From positions 1 through 42,384 of the IMG/VR virus record IMGVR_UViG_3300046373_000031: a DNA stretch of 42,384 nt; one strand, given 5' to 3'. A program made the translations under genes and the position numbers. Positions 29,001 to 38,446 of this stretch are shown in pieces. Origin of the DNA: a virus. Each line of letters starts with the position of its first letter. The stretch's first letter is position 1. A model generated the notes under the pieces. That model was given only the letters and a program-made list of their open reading frames with translations. It made no database searches and was not told where the DNA came from.

Positions 29001-32000
29001 AGCTTGATGTTCTGCTGGGTTCCGTCTGGCATGATTCCGCGGCGCAAGGCCCGGATTGCCTGGTATTCGGGCAGGGTGTCAAGCTCTTCGGAAACCTCTG
29101 TAGCAATGCGCGCCGACTCTTCGCCCCACCACTTGCTGCGGCGCTGCTCTTCTTCGCGGATAACCTGCTGTTCAACCGTGGTAGCGGCTTCGGCATGTGC
29201 CAGGTCTACTTGATCGCGGTAGGCAGCAAATTCGGTTTCCGTCATGTCAGCCTTTGCCGCGCTTTCGAACATGGGCATGGCCTGGGTCACGTCCTGGGCC
29301 GCGCGGATCTGGTCATCTGTTGCAACGATGCGATCCATCACACCGCGGATCTCATCGGACAGCTGCACATTCAGGCGGGTCAGGTCTTTGTAGATGGCGA
29401 TGATCCAGCGCTTGAACCGGGCGAATGCGCCTTGCAGTTCAGGGTTGGGCGCCTTGCCCTCTGCCAGATATGCCTCAAAGCCCCGGGCGAACTGCTCGTG
29501 CTGCTCAACTTCGAAAGGGCCATCTGGCTTGGCGCCAGTCCACTCGCGAATCGCTGCAACGTCCTGCTGCATCTGCAAGGGTGCGTCAGCATCGGCGGCC
29601 AGGTCAGTCACCACCTCAAGGTAGAAGTGCCCGAACTCATGCAGAAGTGTGGACAAGTCGCGGCGCGCAGTAACGGTGATCTGGAACTTACGCTGCTCGC
29701 CAGGCTTGCCATCGTTGAAGGTGATGTAGCCGCGCGGCTCTCGCGGCGATCCGGTCTGATCAAGTTGAACCCCCTGAATCGACTCAGGATCACGCAGGAT
29801 GGCCAGTACTTGATCGTCGCTCAACTCATTCAGGTTAACGCCGAGCTGATCAAGATAGTCCTGAAGCTGCTGGAGATTGGTGGCCTGGTCTCGCAGCGTG
29901 CCATTCTCCTGCTCGCTGCTGAAGGTTGGTTGATCATTCATGTCGCGCTGCACGGCATCGACGATAAGTTGCGGGCCAACGTCTTCACGGGCCACGCCGG
30001 GGAAGTAACCGTTTTCCCACGCACGCATCGCCGCGTCATCCAGGCTAAGGCCACCTTCGGCCTTGACCAGACGATTGCGGCCAACCTTGCCAACGTTCAC
30101 GTCCAGAGCTGCCAGCTCACCGCCGGCGTCGTTCAGTCCTCCTGCGTCACGGAGGTACTCGACCAGTGACTTGCCGAACATGTCACGTGATTGCGGGATG
30201 TCGCCGGTACGAAGCCTGCCAATGGCAAGCCGCATATCGTCGACAGAGACGCGCTGTATTGCATCCGGGGCCTTGTTCCGTACATCGAGAGGAAAGCGCG
30301 CCAGCAGCTCCTGAAGTGGCTTCCCGGTGCGGTCTGCGAGCGTAGACATGGCAGAAAGGTGCAATGCAGCGTATTGCTCTGCATCAGCACGGCGGTATCC
30401 TGCCTGCTGAAGTTCGCCCATCATGCCGATGAAAGCGTCATCACGCGCATCAGGACCGCGCTCAAGTGACTTGGCCAGTTCGTTGATCTGTTCTTCTTGG
30501 GCCGCCTGCCAGGTTGCAGACTCTTCGATACTCATGCCTTCGACTTGGGTGCGGACTGAGTTGGCCAAGGCCGCATGGTGTTCAGCAAACGCCGTCAGAT
30601 AATCGGCGGTCTTCATGCTCACTGATCCGCCGCTGGCCGTGGCTTCAGCGAATTGCTCAGAGAGCCCGGGCACTCTTTGCAGCAAAGCGTCTAGCACCGG
30701 CGGCGCACCATCCTGATTCAACTTGGCCAGGGCCTCTGCGGGGATGGTGATCATCTCCATAGGCGAATCTTTCAGCTGCTCGGTGGCGACAGTGTTGAAT
30801 GCATCTGCATCACGCGAACGCAGCTTGCTATCCAGAGAGGCTGAAACCATCTCGTCCAGAGTCGCCTTCCCCTGGCGAGCTTGCCGGGACTGCGCCAGGC
30901 CATCCTTGATGGTTTCGATGATTCGGCCGCCACCGAACGTGGCCACCTCGATTGAGGACATGCCGGCGCCAGCCACGGCTTCCATAAGCACATCGCCACC
31001 GCTGATTTTCTGGTCAGCGGCATACTGGCCGGCGGCCTCGGATGCGCCGCCAATCACGCCCTGAACGGGGAATTGGACTGCAAGGTTGGTGGCTTCTCGC
31101 TGAGTGGCAGTAAGAGCCTTTCCACCAATAGCCTTGGGCACAAGCAGCTTGCCAGCCAGGCCCATGCCCAGAACGTCCACAGCCGTAGTGCCGGCGGCCT
31201 TACGTGCGGCGCGCACCCTTGCGCCATCCATCAGATCATCATCTTGCAGCGCAGTCAGCACGGCCTTTGGATTGGTCAGATCAACTTTGGCTTCACGCAA
31301 AACATCCAGAAGTTTGGCATTGCCTTCGGTGCCGAACTCAACAACACCAGCAGCGAGCGGACCACCAATTGCACCAGCAACCAGCATTTCTGCCGAACTT
31401 ACCGCAGAACCGGCGGCGGCCCGGGCGGCATAACCCGGGTTCTCAGCAATCGCCTGGGCCATTGCTGAAGTGTCGCCGCCAAGTTGCTGATACCTGAGCG
31501 CTCCAGGCTCAATAGGCATCTTGTCTAGGTCTTCTTGCTTGGCAACCACATCGCTGATCGTGTCCGCCTGGCGCCCCAGTAGACGGTTGCGCATCTCTAC
31601 GCGGCCTTCTGGAGTTTGCTGCATGTAGTCAAAGCCGAAGCCGGTAGGGTTGTCACCGTTCGGGTATGGATTCTCACCGACGAGCGCGGCCCGGGTAATT
31701 TCCTGGTCAATGGAGTCGAATGATCGACGCAGACGCTCAAGACGATCGGCGTAACCGATGCCTGCCGCCTGACGGCCCTGCGTGACAGCCTGGTCGATGG
31801 CGCCAAAAAGCTTCTCACCGGTCGATTGGTTATCGAACTTGGTGATCTGCTTGGCGTACTCAATACGCGTCAGATTGTCTATGTCGTCCTGGGCCAGTGC
31901 GGCTGTCTGCCCGTTAGACAGTGCGGCGGCTGTCTTAGGGAAACTGTCGTACACAGCTGCATAGCGGTTGTTCTTCAGCAGCTTCTCCATCTGATCTTGC

Positions 32001-32224
32001 TGCTTGTGCAGAACCTCAGCCGGGATCCCGGAGTACTTCGACACCGCCGTCGCCTTGGCGAACTGATCAGGGTTTACCTCGCCGACCACCTCCAGGGTCG
32101 ACATGAAATCGTCGCGCTGACGATCCTTTGTCTGCTGAATGGCATCAGCCAGCATTGATGGCTGGCTGGGGATGATGTCTGCGCCTTGCTCAGGAAGCAG
32201 GCCGGTGGTCGGTACGGTTGGCAT
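26036..32224 (-). CDS. Giant internal virion (ejection) protein with zinc-protease motif
   Basis: This encodes 2,062 residues, ATG at 32224 sharing a base with the preceding stop (TAATG). By position and size it corresponds to the large ejected inner-core proteins of T7-like podoviruses (gp15/gp16), which build a channel across the envelope. The N-terminus is helical and Gln/Asp-rich, a Gly/Ala-rich part (residues about 265-330) may be amphipathic, and HEFGH at 862-866 (TLLHEFGHFYLEVV) is a metallopeptidase-type HExxH. Near the C-terminus a hydrophobic stretch (LFLIALPAVLAPLM) could enter the membrane. The cell-wall transglycosylase is on a separate gene here. Confidence 0.88.
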   Translation of the reverse strand: MPTVPTTGLLPEQGADIIPSQPSMLADAIQQTKDRQRDDFMSTLEVVGEVNPDQFAKATAVSKYSGIPAEVLHKQQDQMEKLLKNNRYAAVYDSFPKTAAALSNGQTAALAQDDIDNLTRIEYAKQITKFDNQSTGEKLFGAIDQAVTQGRQAAGIGYADRLERLRRSFDSIDQEITRAALVGENPYPNGDNPTGFGFDYMQQTPEGRVEMRNRLLGRQADTISDVVAKQEDLDKMPIEPGALRYQQLGGDTSAMAQAIAENPGYAARAAAGSAVSSAEMLVAGAIGGPLAAGVVEFGTEGNAKLLDVLREAKVDLTNPKAVLTALQDDDLMDGARVRAARKAAGTTAVDVLGMGLAGKLLVPKAIGGKALTATQREATNLAVQFPVQGVIGGASEAAGQYAADQKISGGDVLMEAVAGAGMSSIEVATFGGGRIIETIKDGLAQSRQARQGKATLDEMVSASLDSKLRSRDADAFNTVATEQLKDSPMEMITIPAEALAKLNQDGAPPVLDALLQRVPGLSEQFAEATASGGSVSMKTADYLTAFAEHHAALANSVRTQVEGMSIEESATWQAAQEEQINELAKSLERGPDARDDAFIGMMGELQQAGYRRADAEQYAALHLSAMSTLADRTGKPLQELLARFPLDVRNKAPDAIQRVSVDDMRLAIGRLRTGDIPQSRDMFGKSLVEYLRDAGGLNDAGGELAALDVNVGKVGRNRLVKAEGGLSLDDAAMRAWENGYFPGVAREDVGPQLIVDAVQRDMNDQPTFSSEQENGTLRDQATNLQQLQDYLDQLGVNLNELSDDQVLAILRDPESIQGVQLDQTGSPREPRGYITFNDGKPGEQRKFQITVTARRDLSTLLHEFGHFYLEVVTDLAADADAPLQMQQDVAAIREWTGAKPDGPFEVEQHEQFARGFEAYLAEGKAPNPELQGAFARFKRWIIAIYKDLTRLNVQLSDEIRGVMDRIVATDDQIRAAQDVTQAMPMFESAAKADMTETEFAAYRDQVDLAHAEAATTVEQQVIREEEQRRSKWWGEESARIATEVSEELDTLPEYQAIRALRRGIMPDGTQQNIKLQGSEIKELYGTAVLRKLAFMHGKDGIPMDIAAQILGFKSGDEMVKAILGAPPRGEAIRAETQARMMERHGARADGASTEKAMAAVHNEKRGAVLLKELNALGKQGNRKNITSQQVLKAAAERIMQNRKVRDIQPFEYQRAEGTAGRRAFEAAAKGDLAAAYEAKQQQLLNYHLWREAKKAREEIDSIVNRMADFNKSTRREKLGKAGHSYLDQIDAVMEQYEFRNVSLRDLDKRVSFAQWYADQLAQGNEPDVPEFILNTSQKVNYKDLSLSQLSELNDFVQNVNHLAGLKNKLLANKRLKDFTEAKDLLVRSAYANLGKRKAPPIDKGTLTALESMSDWAGSMSAALLKMEQIVQWLDDGDIEGPWHTTFWNPFVEAQAAKDDLNREFTTQLMTNVDKYIAARGQRAMREQINIPEIGQALTRNAIISAALNTGNAGNREKLLKGYGWDENQLGAILRNMNKDDWEFAQSQWDLVEKLWPQIEQLEKDLHGVAPDKIVATPVSTQYGEYSGGYWPLVYDTSSPEYAQVANNLTDNTGLFEQGYAKATTPKGHTKARVDSFAAPIMLDTSIVASHLGQVIHDLTHRKAIIDAAKIISNKEVKQALNETLGVNIANQFNPWLQGVANDMVMDSRKGIDAWTNLSSTLRANLSVGWMGFSATTGIQQILGFSQSWEHLAQLGARKYLFQGMSDFVTHPFKTIEFVKSLSGEMRNRDANLDNNMREVLKRISGKNGPKAIIQRLAFKHISIIQSMVDYPTWMAAYHKGMADGETLDTSVAMGDRAVRLSQMSGGPKDLAAVQRKDGLMKALTIVYSYFNLLYNRQADLVHSMKTAEGVKDYLQAFERTLFLIALPAVLAPLMTGQGPKDDESWSKWAALKVSTYPLMAVPLLRDVASSLESGWAYSGATPIGDVFKSATRLAAAASQDELDAEKITMSTMDVVGMGFGLPTAQPKRTLKYLFSVERGERQDDNMLEFIRGLMFGPPKEPK

Positions 32225-34365
32225 TATTTGACTTTAACCCCGAGCTTAGAGATGTCGTTCACATAGCGGGCGACGATATTTGCCTCGCTGGCCTGCTGAC
32301 CTTCGGCGCGCAAAACATTGATGATTCTGCGCCGGTCAGATGGTGGAATCTTATCAAGCTTGAGCGTAGCCCCGTTGAGATACGTACTATCCAGATCTTC
32401 GGGCTTTGTCTCCCACAGTGCCTGCTCTTTGTCGCCAAACAGCATGCCGCCACCAGTAAGCTTTACCTTCAGCAGAAGCTGATTCGCAAGATCTTCGGTC
32501 TCCTGGATATTTGGAGCTCTCCCGTTTTTTGCCTCAAATGAGTCCTGCCGCTCCTGCATCGCACTGCGGAATTGTTGCTGCTTCTCCAAGTTGCCTGGGG
32601 CCTTGGCCTTGGCATTGTCACCGGTGACGATCCCGGCCATGGCCATGGTTGTCTGAATGATCTTCTCCTTACCGGCCGCGACCTTCTGCGGCCCACCATC
32701 GCCACTCTGAGACTTCTGCCAGGCGCCACGCACGGTATTGAAGTCCGCGGTGTTCAGATATGGACGGATGTCCTTTTCCAGCCCAAGTCCCGCCAATCGC
32801 TCTGGCGGCATCTGCAAGAACTCCTGAAGCTTTCCATAATCGGTCTTCGGCTCTTCACCCTTGCGCCGGTAATCGTCAAGCCGTTGCAGCTTGACCAGTT
32901 CATCGCCAGGCAGGTTGTTGATCAGTTGCGCGGGAATCGTCGAGAAGCCGCCGTCAAGCACGTACTTGCTGGCCTGGTCATAAAGCGCATTGTTCTGAGC
33001 CTCGTAGGCCTTCTTGCGGTCATCCAAATTGTTCAGCACGAACTTCTTCAGCTGTGGATCCTGAATTGTGTTCGCCTGCGCCAGGCCATCCGCATACTTC
33101 TGGGACGCCGGAACCGTTGGCGCAGCCTGCGACATGATGCCGGCCGTGTAGTTGCGGGTTTCCTGAAAAGGGATTTTCTGGATGAACTCCTGCGCGGCCG
33201 CGGCTCCCTGGCGAGGGTCTGGCAATTGCAACTTTGACGGGTTCTTGCCGGTCTTGTTGGTGCCGTTGATCCAGTCATCCACCATGCCCGGGCCAGCGTT
33301 GTAAGCGGCCACGGCTAGGGTCTGATTGCCGTCGAAGCGGCCCAGCATCTTGTTGATGTAGAAGGTTCCAAGCGCGGAATTGTATTGGGGATCTGTGGCC
33401 AATCGCTCCTTACTATATGGAACACCCATTTCGCGCGCCGTCTCTTCAGCCGTATCTGGCATCAGCTGCATAGCTCCAAGCGCGCCCTTCGGGGAAACTG
33501 CGTTCTGATTGCCACGGCTTTCAGCCTGCATGATCAGCGCCGGCAGTGCAGCCTGGCCAACCTCGCCCTTGTCCCAGATATCGGCCGCCATCTTCGTCGC
33601 CATCTGCTGGCGAACGGATGTTCCGAGCAGCTTCTGGGCCTTAATCTGATCTGCCGCGGTCATGGTTGCCGCCGACTGCGCGTAATACTGCTGGGCCTGA
33701 AGCGGGTCAGAGGTCACAAGACGCTGAATCACGCTCGTCGCGACCTGGCTGTCAAACTTCGTCTGAGCCTCCAGGACAGCCTGCGGAGCCATACCCTTAC
33801 GCTCACCCATCTGGCCGATAACAAACGCCCCCTTGCTGCGGTAGAAAGCCACCTGTTCAGGATCGTTGGCGTACTTCACGGCGCCGTCCAGAGATGTTGC
33901 TATGTTTGCCTGATCGGCCTGGTCATAGAAGACGTTGCGCTGGGTATGTTCGTATCGGTTCAACTCGCCGCTCAGGCCAAGTCGCTGGTTCTGCACAATC
34001 CGCTGGAACTGTTCTTTCTGCCGCGGATTGGTCAGCCCCATGCCGATCTGCTCTGCCTGCTTGTCGAACTGCGGCAGCGTCTGATTGGTGATGTCCAGAG
34101 CGTCCTTGCCCTGGCGGGTGTAGACACCACCATCCTTGTTGAACATCAGATCCAGGCGGTTCTGTGAAAGCTTTGCTTCTGCATCCATCAAAGCTGCATT
34201 GTCGGCACGTTGCATCTCACGCTGCGCAAGATCACCGGCCACGCCTAGCGCTGTCTGCTGAAGCTGGTAGCCGGACATGTCAGGCCCGACGGATTGAACC
34301 TGCGGAGCCGGTAACGCCCGGTTTGCAACGCCTGGTAGTTCTTGGGTAGGTACGGTGATGGCCAC
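32224..34365 (-). CDS. Internal virion protein with lytic transglycosylase domain
   Basis: This encodes 713 residues, GTG at 34365 behind AAGGAGATAAAC. A soluble lytic transglycosylase domain occupies residues about 270-400: AALPALIMQAESRG with catalytic E282, SPKGALGAMQLMP, NSALGTFYINKMLGRFDGN and AVAAYNAGPG. The long helical flanks are typical of ejection proteins. It would open peptidoglycan during infection, the job of the T7 gp16 N-terminal domain. The gene is placed between the gp14-like and the giant protein. Confidence 0.92.
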   Translation of the reverse strand: MAITVPTQELPGVANRALPAPQVQSVGPDMSGYQLQQTALGVAGDLAQREMQRADNAALMDAEAKLSQNRLDLMFNKDGGVYTRQGKDALDITNQTLPQFDKQAEQIGMGLTNPRQKEQFQRIVQNQRLGLSGELNRYEHTQRNVFYDQADQANIATSLDGAVKYANDPEQVAFYRSKGAFVIGQMGERKGMAPQAVLEAQTKFDSQVATSVIQRLVTSDPLQAQQYYAQSAATMTAADQIKAQKLLGTSVRQQMATKMAADIWDKGEVGQAALPALIMQAESRGNQNAVSPKGALGAMQLMPDTAEETAREMGVPYSKERLATDPQYNSALGTFYINKMLGRFDGNQTLAVAAYNAGPGMVDDWINGTNKTGKNPSKLQLPDPRQGAAAAQEFIQKIPFQETRNYTAGIMSQAAPTVPASQKYADGLAQANTIQDPQLKKFVLNNLDDRKKAYEAQNNALYDQASKYVLDGGFSTIPAQLINNLPGDELVKLQRLDDYRRKGEEPKTDYGKLQEFLQMPPERLAGLGLEKDIRPYLNTADFNTVRGAWQKSQSGDGGPQKVAAGKEKIIQTTMAMAGIVTGDNAKAKAPGNLEKQQQFRSAMQERQDSFEAKNGRAPNIQETEDLANQLLLKVKLTGGGMLFGDKEQALWETKPEDLDSTYLNGATLKLDKIPPSDRRRIINVLRAEGQQASEANIVARYVNDISKLGVKVK

Positions 34366-34375
34366 GTTTATCTCC

Positions 34376-34939
34376 TTATGCGTATGCTTGGTTGCTGTTC
34401 AGCAGGTTGCCGTTGCTACCAAGAGCTGCAGTTGTCCCGGCGCCAGTACCGCCACCGAACATCGACATGCCGCCACCGCCAAAGAACGAGCCTGCACCCT
34501 TGATCACGCCGCCCAACAAGCTGTTCTGCTTTGCGTTCTTGCCTGCCAACTCGGTATCGGTCGCGTTTCGAAATCCTTGCATGGCCTGCACCTTCAAGCC
34601 ATACGCCTCCCGGGCCGCGTTGTTTTGGATCGTCAGGGCGTCAAGTTCGCCCAACTGCGCTGTATCCTGCTGCAGTACAGCGTTGGTGCCTTCGTCCACC
34701 AAGCCGCCGTTGGCCGCCATAGCCGTACGCTGGGTGCCGATCATCTGACCGGTTCTCAGGCGCTGAAGGTCGGCGTCATAACGCCCACGATTCAGTGCGT
34801 CATCAGCAGCATTGTTGGCGTACATCGCGTTTGTACGCATATTCCTCGCCTGGCTCTGGGCCTGGGCGTCCTGCGCATTACCTTGTGAAATACCGCCGAC
34901 CACAGCCAGCGCTACCGGAATCAATGCCATCCAGCACAT
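34376..34939 (-). CDS. Internal virion protein, T7 gp14-like
   Basis: This encodes 187 residues, ATG at 34939 after CGAGAGGTGTAACC. It opens with a hydrophobic helix (MCWMALIPVALAVVGGISQG), then a long Ala/Gln/Asn-rich helix (QDAQAQSQARNMRTNAMYAN), and ends in a Gly-rich tail (GGVIKGAGSFFGGGGMSMFG). T7 gp14, which has the same layout, is ejected first and forms the outer-membrane part of the DNA channel. The gene order with transglycosylase and giant protein supports the call. Confidence 0.85.
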   Translation of the reverse strand: MCWMALIPVALAVVGGISQGNAQDAQAQSQARNMRTNAMYANNAADDALNRGRYDADLQRLRTGQMIGTQRTAMAANGGLVDEGTNAVLQQDTAQLGELDALTIQNNAAREAYGLKVQAMQGFRNATDTELAGKNAKQNSLLGGVIKGAGSFFGGGGMSMFGGGTGAGTTAALGSNGNLLNSNQAYA

Positions 34940-34941
34940 GG

Positions 34942-35412
34942 TTACACCTCTCGTTTAAGTTGGAATTGGAAGAATGGTAGGCCTTTGGGGCCGTATGGCA
35001 CAGCCTCGCCGAACTTGAACCCCAACCACTTGAGCCAGCGGATGGCCTGCGTGTTCCGGGCATCGACGTAGTTGATCAGGGTTTCATGCCTGGTCAGCAT
35101 CTCAAGCACCTCTTCTCGGCACACACGAAGGAAAGGCTTTGCTCGTTTTTCCACATGAATGGTGCTGATCAGCCACGGCACGCCAATGGAATTCTGGATG
35201 TCGTGCACGCTGTCACCGAACACAGCCACAACCTTGCCGTCCACCACGATCTTGCTGGCCTTGCAGCTGCCCCCGAAACACATCCTCAACCCATGCTCCA
35301 TCTCAATATCTAGAGCCTCTGTGATCTCGTCCAGATCAGCCTGGCGCACGATGGCCGCAATCTCTGCGGCCTCGTCAACGCTCACCGGTAACACCTTCGC
35401 CTTCTGCTTCAT
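34942..35412 (-). CDS. T7 gp13-like internal protein with GNAT-type fold
   Basis: This encodes 156 residues. ATG at 35412 is chosen: it forms TGATG with the preceding stop and has GGGGAGAAAGTG in front. The core SKIVVDGKVVAVFGDS, PWLISTIHVEKRAKPFLRVC and the ending YVDARNTQAIRWLKWLGFKF resemble both GNAT acetyltransferases and the T7 gp13 family needed for virion maturation. The acetyl-CoA loop is not well conserved, so a structural or assembly role is more likely than catalysis. Confidence 0.82.
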   Translation of the reverse strand: MKQKAKVLPVSVDEAAEIAAIVRQADLDEITEALDIEMEHGLRMCFGGSCKASKIVVDGKVVAVFGDSVHDIQNSIGVPWLISTIHVEKRAKPFLRVCREEVLEMLTRHETLINYVDARNTQAIRWLKWLGFKFGEAVPYGPKGLPFFQFQLKREV

Positions 35413-37787
35413 CACTTTCTCCCCGCCAATGTCAGTTCAGGGATGATAGCGAGAATGGTGATGGGCAGCGGATCCACCTGGCGGATGAATACCTGGCCCT
35501 GGGCGTCCCAGTCGTTCGGAATGTTCACGCGGCCTGTGCCTGACAGCAGTTCGGTTGGATCGTTGTAGTTCTCAAACTCACGCTGCTTGAGTTCGTAAAG
35601 CTCCTTCCCTTCACCGGAAGACGCAAAGATTCCTCGTGATTCCTCGACAACCACGGTCACAGAAGAAACTGTCTTATGCTTGTCGTTCAGCGTCTCCTGG
35701 CCCTGGATGTTGATCCTTAGAGTTTCAAGGTCACTGACGTATGGAAGGCCGATGTGAGCGACAGCCGCATGATTTGGCAGGGTTACAGAGCCACCAGACA
35801 CAACCAGATTGACTGGCGTTGAATCTGGCCCGTTCTCGCTGACCACGTTCCCATCAGCAAGGATTGCCACGCCCTTTCCTTCAATGTGCGACAGACCGCC
35901 AAATGTCTTCAGGGCCAAAGCCCAGTTGACGACTGGAACATTTCTCAGGCCCACGGGCACGACGCTTGTCGGAACTACGGACACAACACCGGCCGAAACA
36001 AACGCTGCAACGTCGAGCGGCAGAATGTTCTGCGTTTGCGGATCACGAAGATGGATCTGCCGACCAACGTCAGCACCACTGAAGCCCGTGCCTGATGAAC
36101 TTGTTACGGTCATGGTCTCCGGGTATTCCCAAGTCACGCCGCCAGACAACGTGTAGGTGGTTGCACCAAGATTCCAGCCCTGGTAGCTCAGTCCGCAGTC
36201 AACGAAGTACGACTGGGCCACGTCGCGCTCCTTGGAGTTCCTGATAAGCGGGATCTGGCGAGACTGCATGCGCTCAATGTAGCGCCGGGTAACACCCTGG
36301 ATGATTCGGCGAACAACCATGTAGACGATATCGTCTGAGCCTTCAGGGATGCATGTGATCGACTCGACAAAGCCGTCAGTCTCATGCTGGTGCCAGGCCA
36401 CGACATCCTGCTTTTTCATGTAGGTCAGGCCCAGCAGCGCGCCGTCACCACGAACCGCCCAGACAATTGAATCTGGCAGCTTCTGATAGGTCCACTCGAC
36501 AACCGGATAATCCCGGAATAAATGCGCACTCCAGATCGTCAGGTCATCGCTGGCCAGTCCATCAGCCTCAAGCGAGTAGTTCAGGGATGAAACCGCTTGC
36601 CCGCGCCCTTGCAGGTACAGTGCCGTGTCGTTCAGCACCAGTGGCGGGACAAACCCTGAGCCGTTGTAGCTCTGTGGGTTGCCGTTGATGGTCTTGCCCG
36701 TGAATCCTGACGTTGCCCCGGCGATGATCCATTCAGCGCCTGATGTCAGTGTAAGCAGCTGGCGCAGCGGCAGGTAGTTCAGAATCCTGTTCACCTCGGT
36801 GCTGGCCATTGTCCAGGTGATTGCGTCATCGTCCTTACTCGGGGTGGCATACCCGAAGTTGTTGAACACCCCGGTTCGGCTGAAGTAGCTGGTCTGTGGA
36901 CGGTTTAGCGTGCCGCCGTATACCTTGCGCTGCTGGTAGTAGCCGACGGCGCCCGGGTAGTTGCCAGCCCCCACAAACGGATCAAGGCCGGATGGAGGCG
37001 TATCAGTCTTGGTCGGGATGATGTTCACGTCCGTGAAGGTCGCAGTCGTGGACCTCCCTGTGAAGCCGTACACGCCCGCACCAGAGTTATCCTTGTAGAT
37101 GTTGTAGTACGTGGCTCCGGCAACCGTTGGCCACGTCACAGTGGCTTGCAGGACGCTCGCGAACACGGTGATGGAGTTTGACGTTACAGGCAGCGACTCT
37201 TCCAGGGTGTTCGCATCGTCGTAAACTGCAGTGACCTGGTATCGCCACACCTGAGTGTTACCGGTGCCTGTGGCTGGCGTGGCCGTGGCCGATGCAGGCG
37301 CCGCAATCGATGGCAGATAGGTTGCCTCGGTCAGCGTCCAGTTGTCGTTGGCGAAGCGCTTCAGTTCGCGGGGTCGGTATAGCGTGTGCACGAAGGTCAT
37401 CACATCAGCCGACTGGGTGAAGTTCAGCTGGGCCAGGTCTGCAAGCGTATACGGCGTGACCAGCTCGAAAGGCTGACCGATGTTTGGGCCGGCGCTATTC
37501 ACCACGTACACGCCGTTTCGCACAACGCGCATCTTCAGGTTGCTGAACACCAGCACGCACGCATCGCTGATGCTGAACTTGAAACGGATCAGCCTGACCT
37601 GTTCATTGTTGACGGTCTGATCGACATAGCGAGTGCCAGGGCGATTGCGCACGCCGCCCTGAGACATGACCGTAAAGTTCTTGCAGGTCTTCAGGCTGAT
37701 CTGGTAACGCTGAAGGTCTACCCGGGCGCCAAGGGCTGGTGATATCTCCCCGCCGCCAAAGCTTGGCTGAATGACAGAGATGCCCAT
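35412..37787 (-). CDS. Tail tubular protein B (nozzle), T7 gp12-like
   Basis: This encodes 791 residues. ATG at 37787 (MGISVIQPSFGGGEISPALG) has GGAGGTACTGAA upstream and begins one base after the tube A stop. The opening F-x-G-G-E-I-S-P and the segment TCKNFTVMSQGGVRNRPGTR are hallmarks of the podovirus nozzle protein. A beta-rich body follows (NYLPLRQLLTLTSGAEWIIA; SYFVDCGLSYQG). It forms the distal tail tube carrying the spikes. The length is like T7 gp12. Confidence 0.92.
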   Translation of the reverse strand: MGISVIQPSFGGGEISPALGARVDLQRYQISLKTCKNFTVMSQGGVRNRPGTRYVDQTVNNEQVRLIRFKFSISDACVLVFSNLKMRVVRNGVYVVNSAGPNIGQPFELVTPYTLADLAQLNFTQSADVMTFVHTLYRPRELKRFANDNWTLTEATYLPSIAAPASATATPATGTGNTQVWRYQVTAVYDDANTLEESLPVTSNSITVFASVLQATVTWPTVAGATYYNIYKDNSGAGVYGFTGRSTTATFTDVNIIPTKTDTPPSGLDPFVGAGNYPGAVGYYQQRKVYGGTLNRPQTSYFSRTGVFNNFGYATPSKDDDAITWTMASTEVNRILNYLPLRQLLTLTSGAEWIIAGATSGFTGKTINGNPQSYNGSGFVPPLVLNDTALYLQGRGQAVSSLNYSLEADGLASDDLTIWSAHLFRDYPVVEWTYQKLPDSIVWAVRGDGALLGLTYMKKQDVVAWHQHETDGFVESITCIPEGSDDIVYMVVRRIIQGVTRRYIERMQSRQIPLIRNSKERDVAQSYFVDCGLSYQGWNLGATTYTLSGGVTWEYPETMTVTSSSGTGFSGADVGRQIHLRDPQTQNILPLDVAAFVSAGVVSVVPTSVVPVGLRNVPVVNWALALKTFGGLSHIEGKGVAILADGNVVSENGPDSTPVNLVVSGGSVTLPNHAAVAHIGLPYVSDLETLRINIQGQETLNDKHKTVSSVTVVVEESRGIFASSGEGKELYELKQREFENYNDPTELLSGTGRVNIPNDWDAQGQVFIRQVDPLPITILAIIPELTLAGRK

Positions 37788-37788
37788 T

Positions 37789-38430
37789 TCAGTACCTCCA
37801 GCCATTTGTGCAGAACGGTCCGCCAGACTCTCGGCCGGTGATGTAATCGACGCTTGCGCCCAGGATATCGCCAGTCGACTCGTTCAGATCCTGAGATGCA
37901 GCCAACTGCCAGGCCTGCGCATAGCCGGCCATGGCGTTTTGCACAATCGATGTCTGCGCAGTCATTGGCGTGGCGATCAACTCTGCAAGCTTCCAGGACA
38001 GAGCCTCAACGAAAAGCGGGGGAAATCGCCCGGTATCGGTGATGCGAACGACATAAGCCAGTTCGGCCGCTTCCTCGTTGGTCCAGATCACCTGGCCTCC
38101 ATCCCCATAACCGGTGTTGAAGTTCTGGCGCTCACGCAAAGACTGCGGACGAGGGATGCGTCCAGCCGGAGTCAAATGCATGGCCTTCAGGCAGTCAGTG
38201 GGGTACTGATACTGATAGAGCCATCCGCGCGGCGGCGTGCCGATCAGTGCCAAGGTGGCAATTTTGGTTGCGAACTGCCATGGGAACTGGGCCAACGCCG
38301 TGTCGCGTGCCAGATCCCAGAACCTGCTGCACACCTGCTGCGCCTTGGAACGCTCTTCCAAGCTGGCTACCGTCTCGGATATTCCGATATTGCCAAGGGC
38401 CATGTTGTAAATCTCGACCTGCGATGTCAT
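37789..38430 (-). CDS. Tail tubular protein A (adaptor), T7 gp11-like
   Basis: This encodes 213 residues, ATG at 38430 after CTGGAGATTTGCT. The sequence YNMALGNIGISETVASLEER followed by CSRFWDLARDTALAQFPWQFA is typical of gp11/adaptor proteins that link portal to nozzle. SWKLAELIATPMT and the C-terminal helix agree. It is the first gene after the terminator at 38447-38474. Confidence 0.92.
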   Translation of the reverse strand: MTSQVEIYNMALGNIGISETVASLEERSKAQQVCSRFWDLARDTALAQFPWQFATKIATLALIGTPPRGWLYQYQYPTDCLKAMHLTPAGRIPRPQSLRERQNFNTGYGDGGQVIWTNEEAAELAYVVRITDTGRFPPLFVEALSWKLAELIATPMTAQTSIVQNAMAGYAQAWQLAASQDLNESTGDILGASVDYITGRESGGPFCTNGWRY

Positions 38431-38446
38431 AGCAAATCTCCAGATG

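Noticed and set aside
28793-30169. 458-codon plus-strand frame opposite the giant ejection protein
   Set aside because: It is an antisense shadow of a high-GC coding region, without a ribosome site or recognisable domain.
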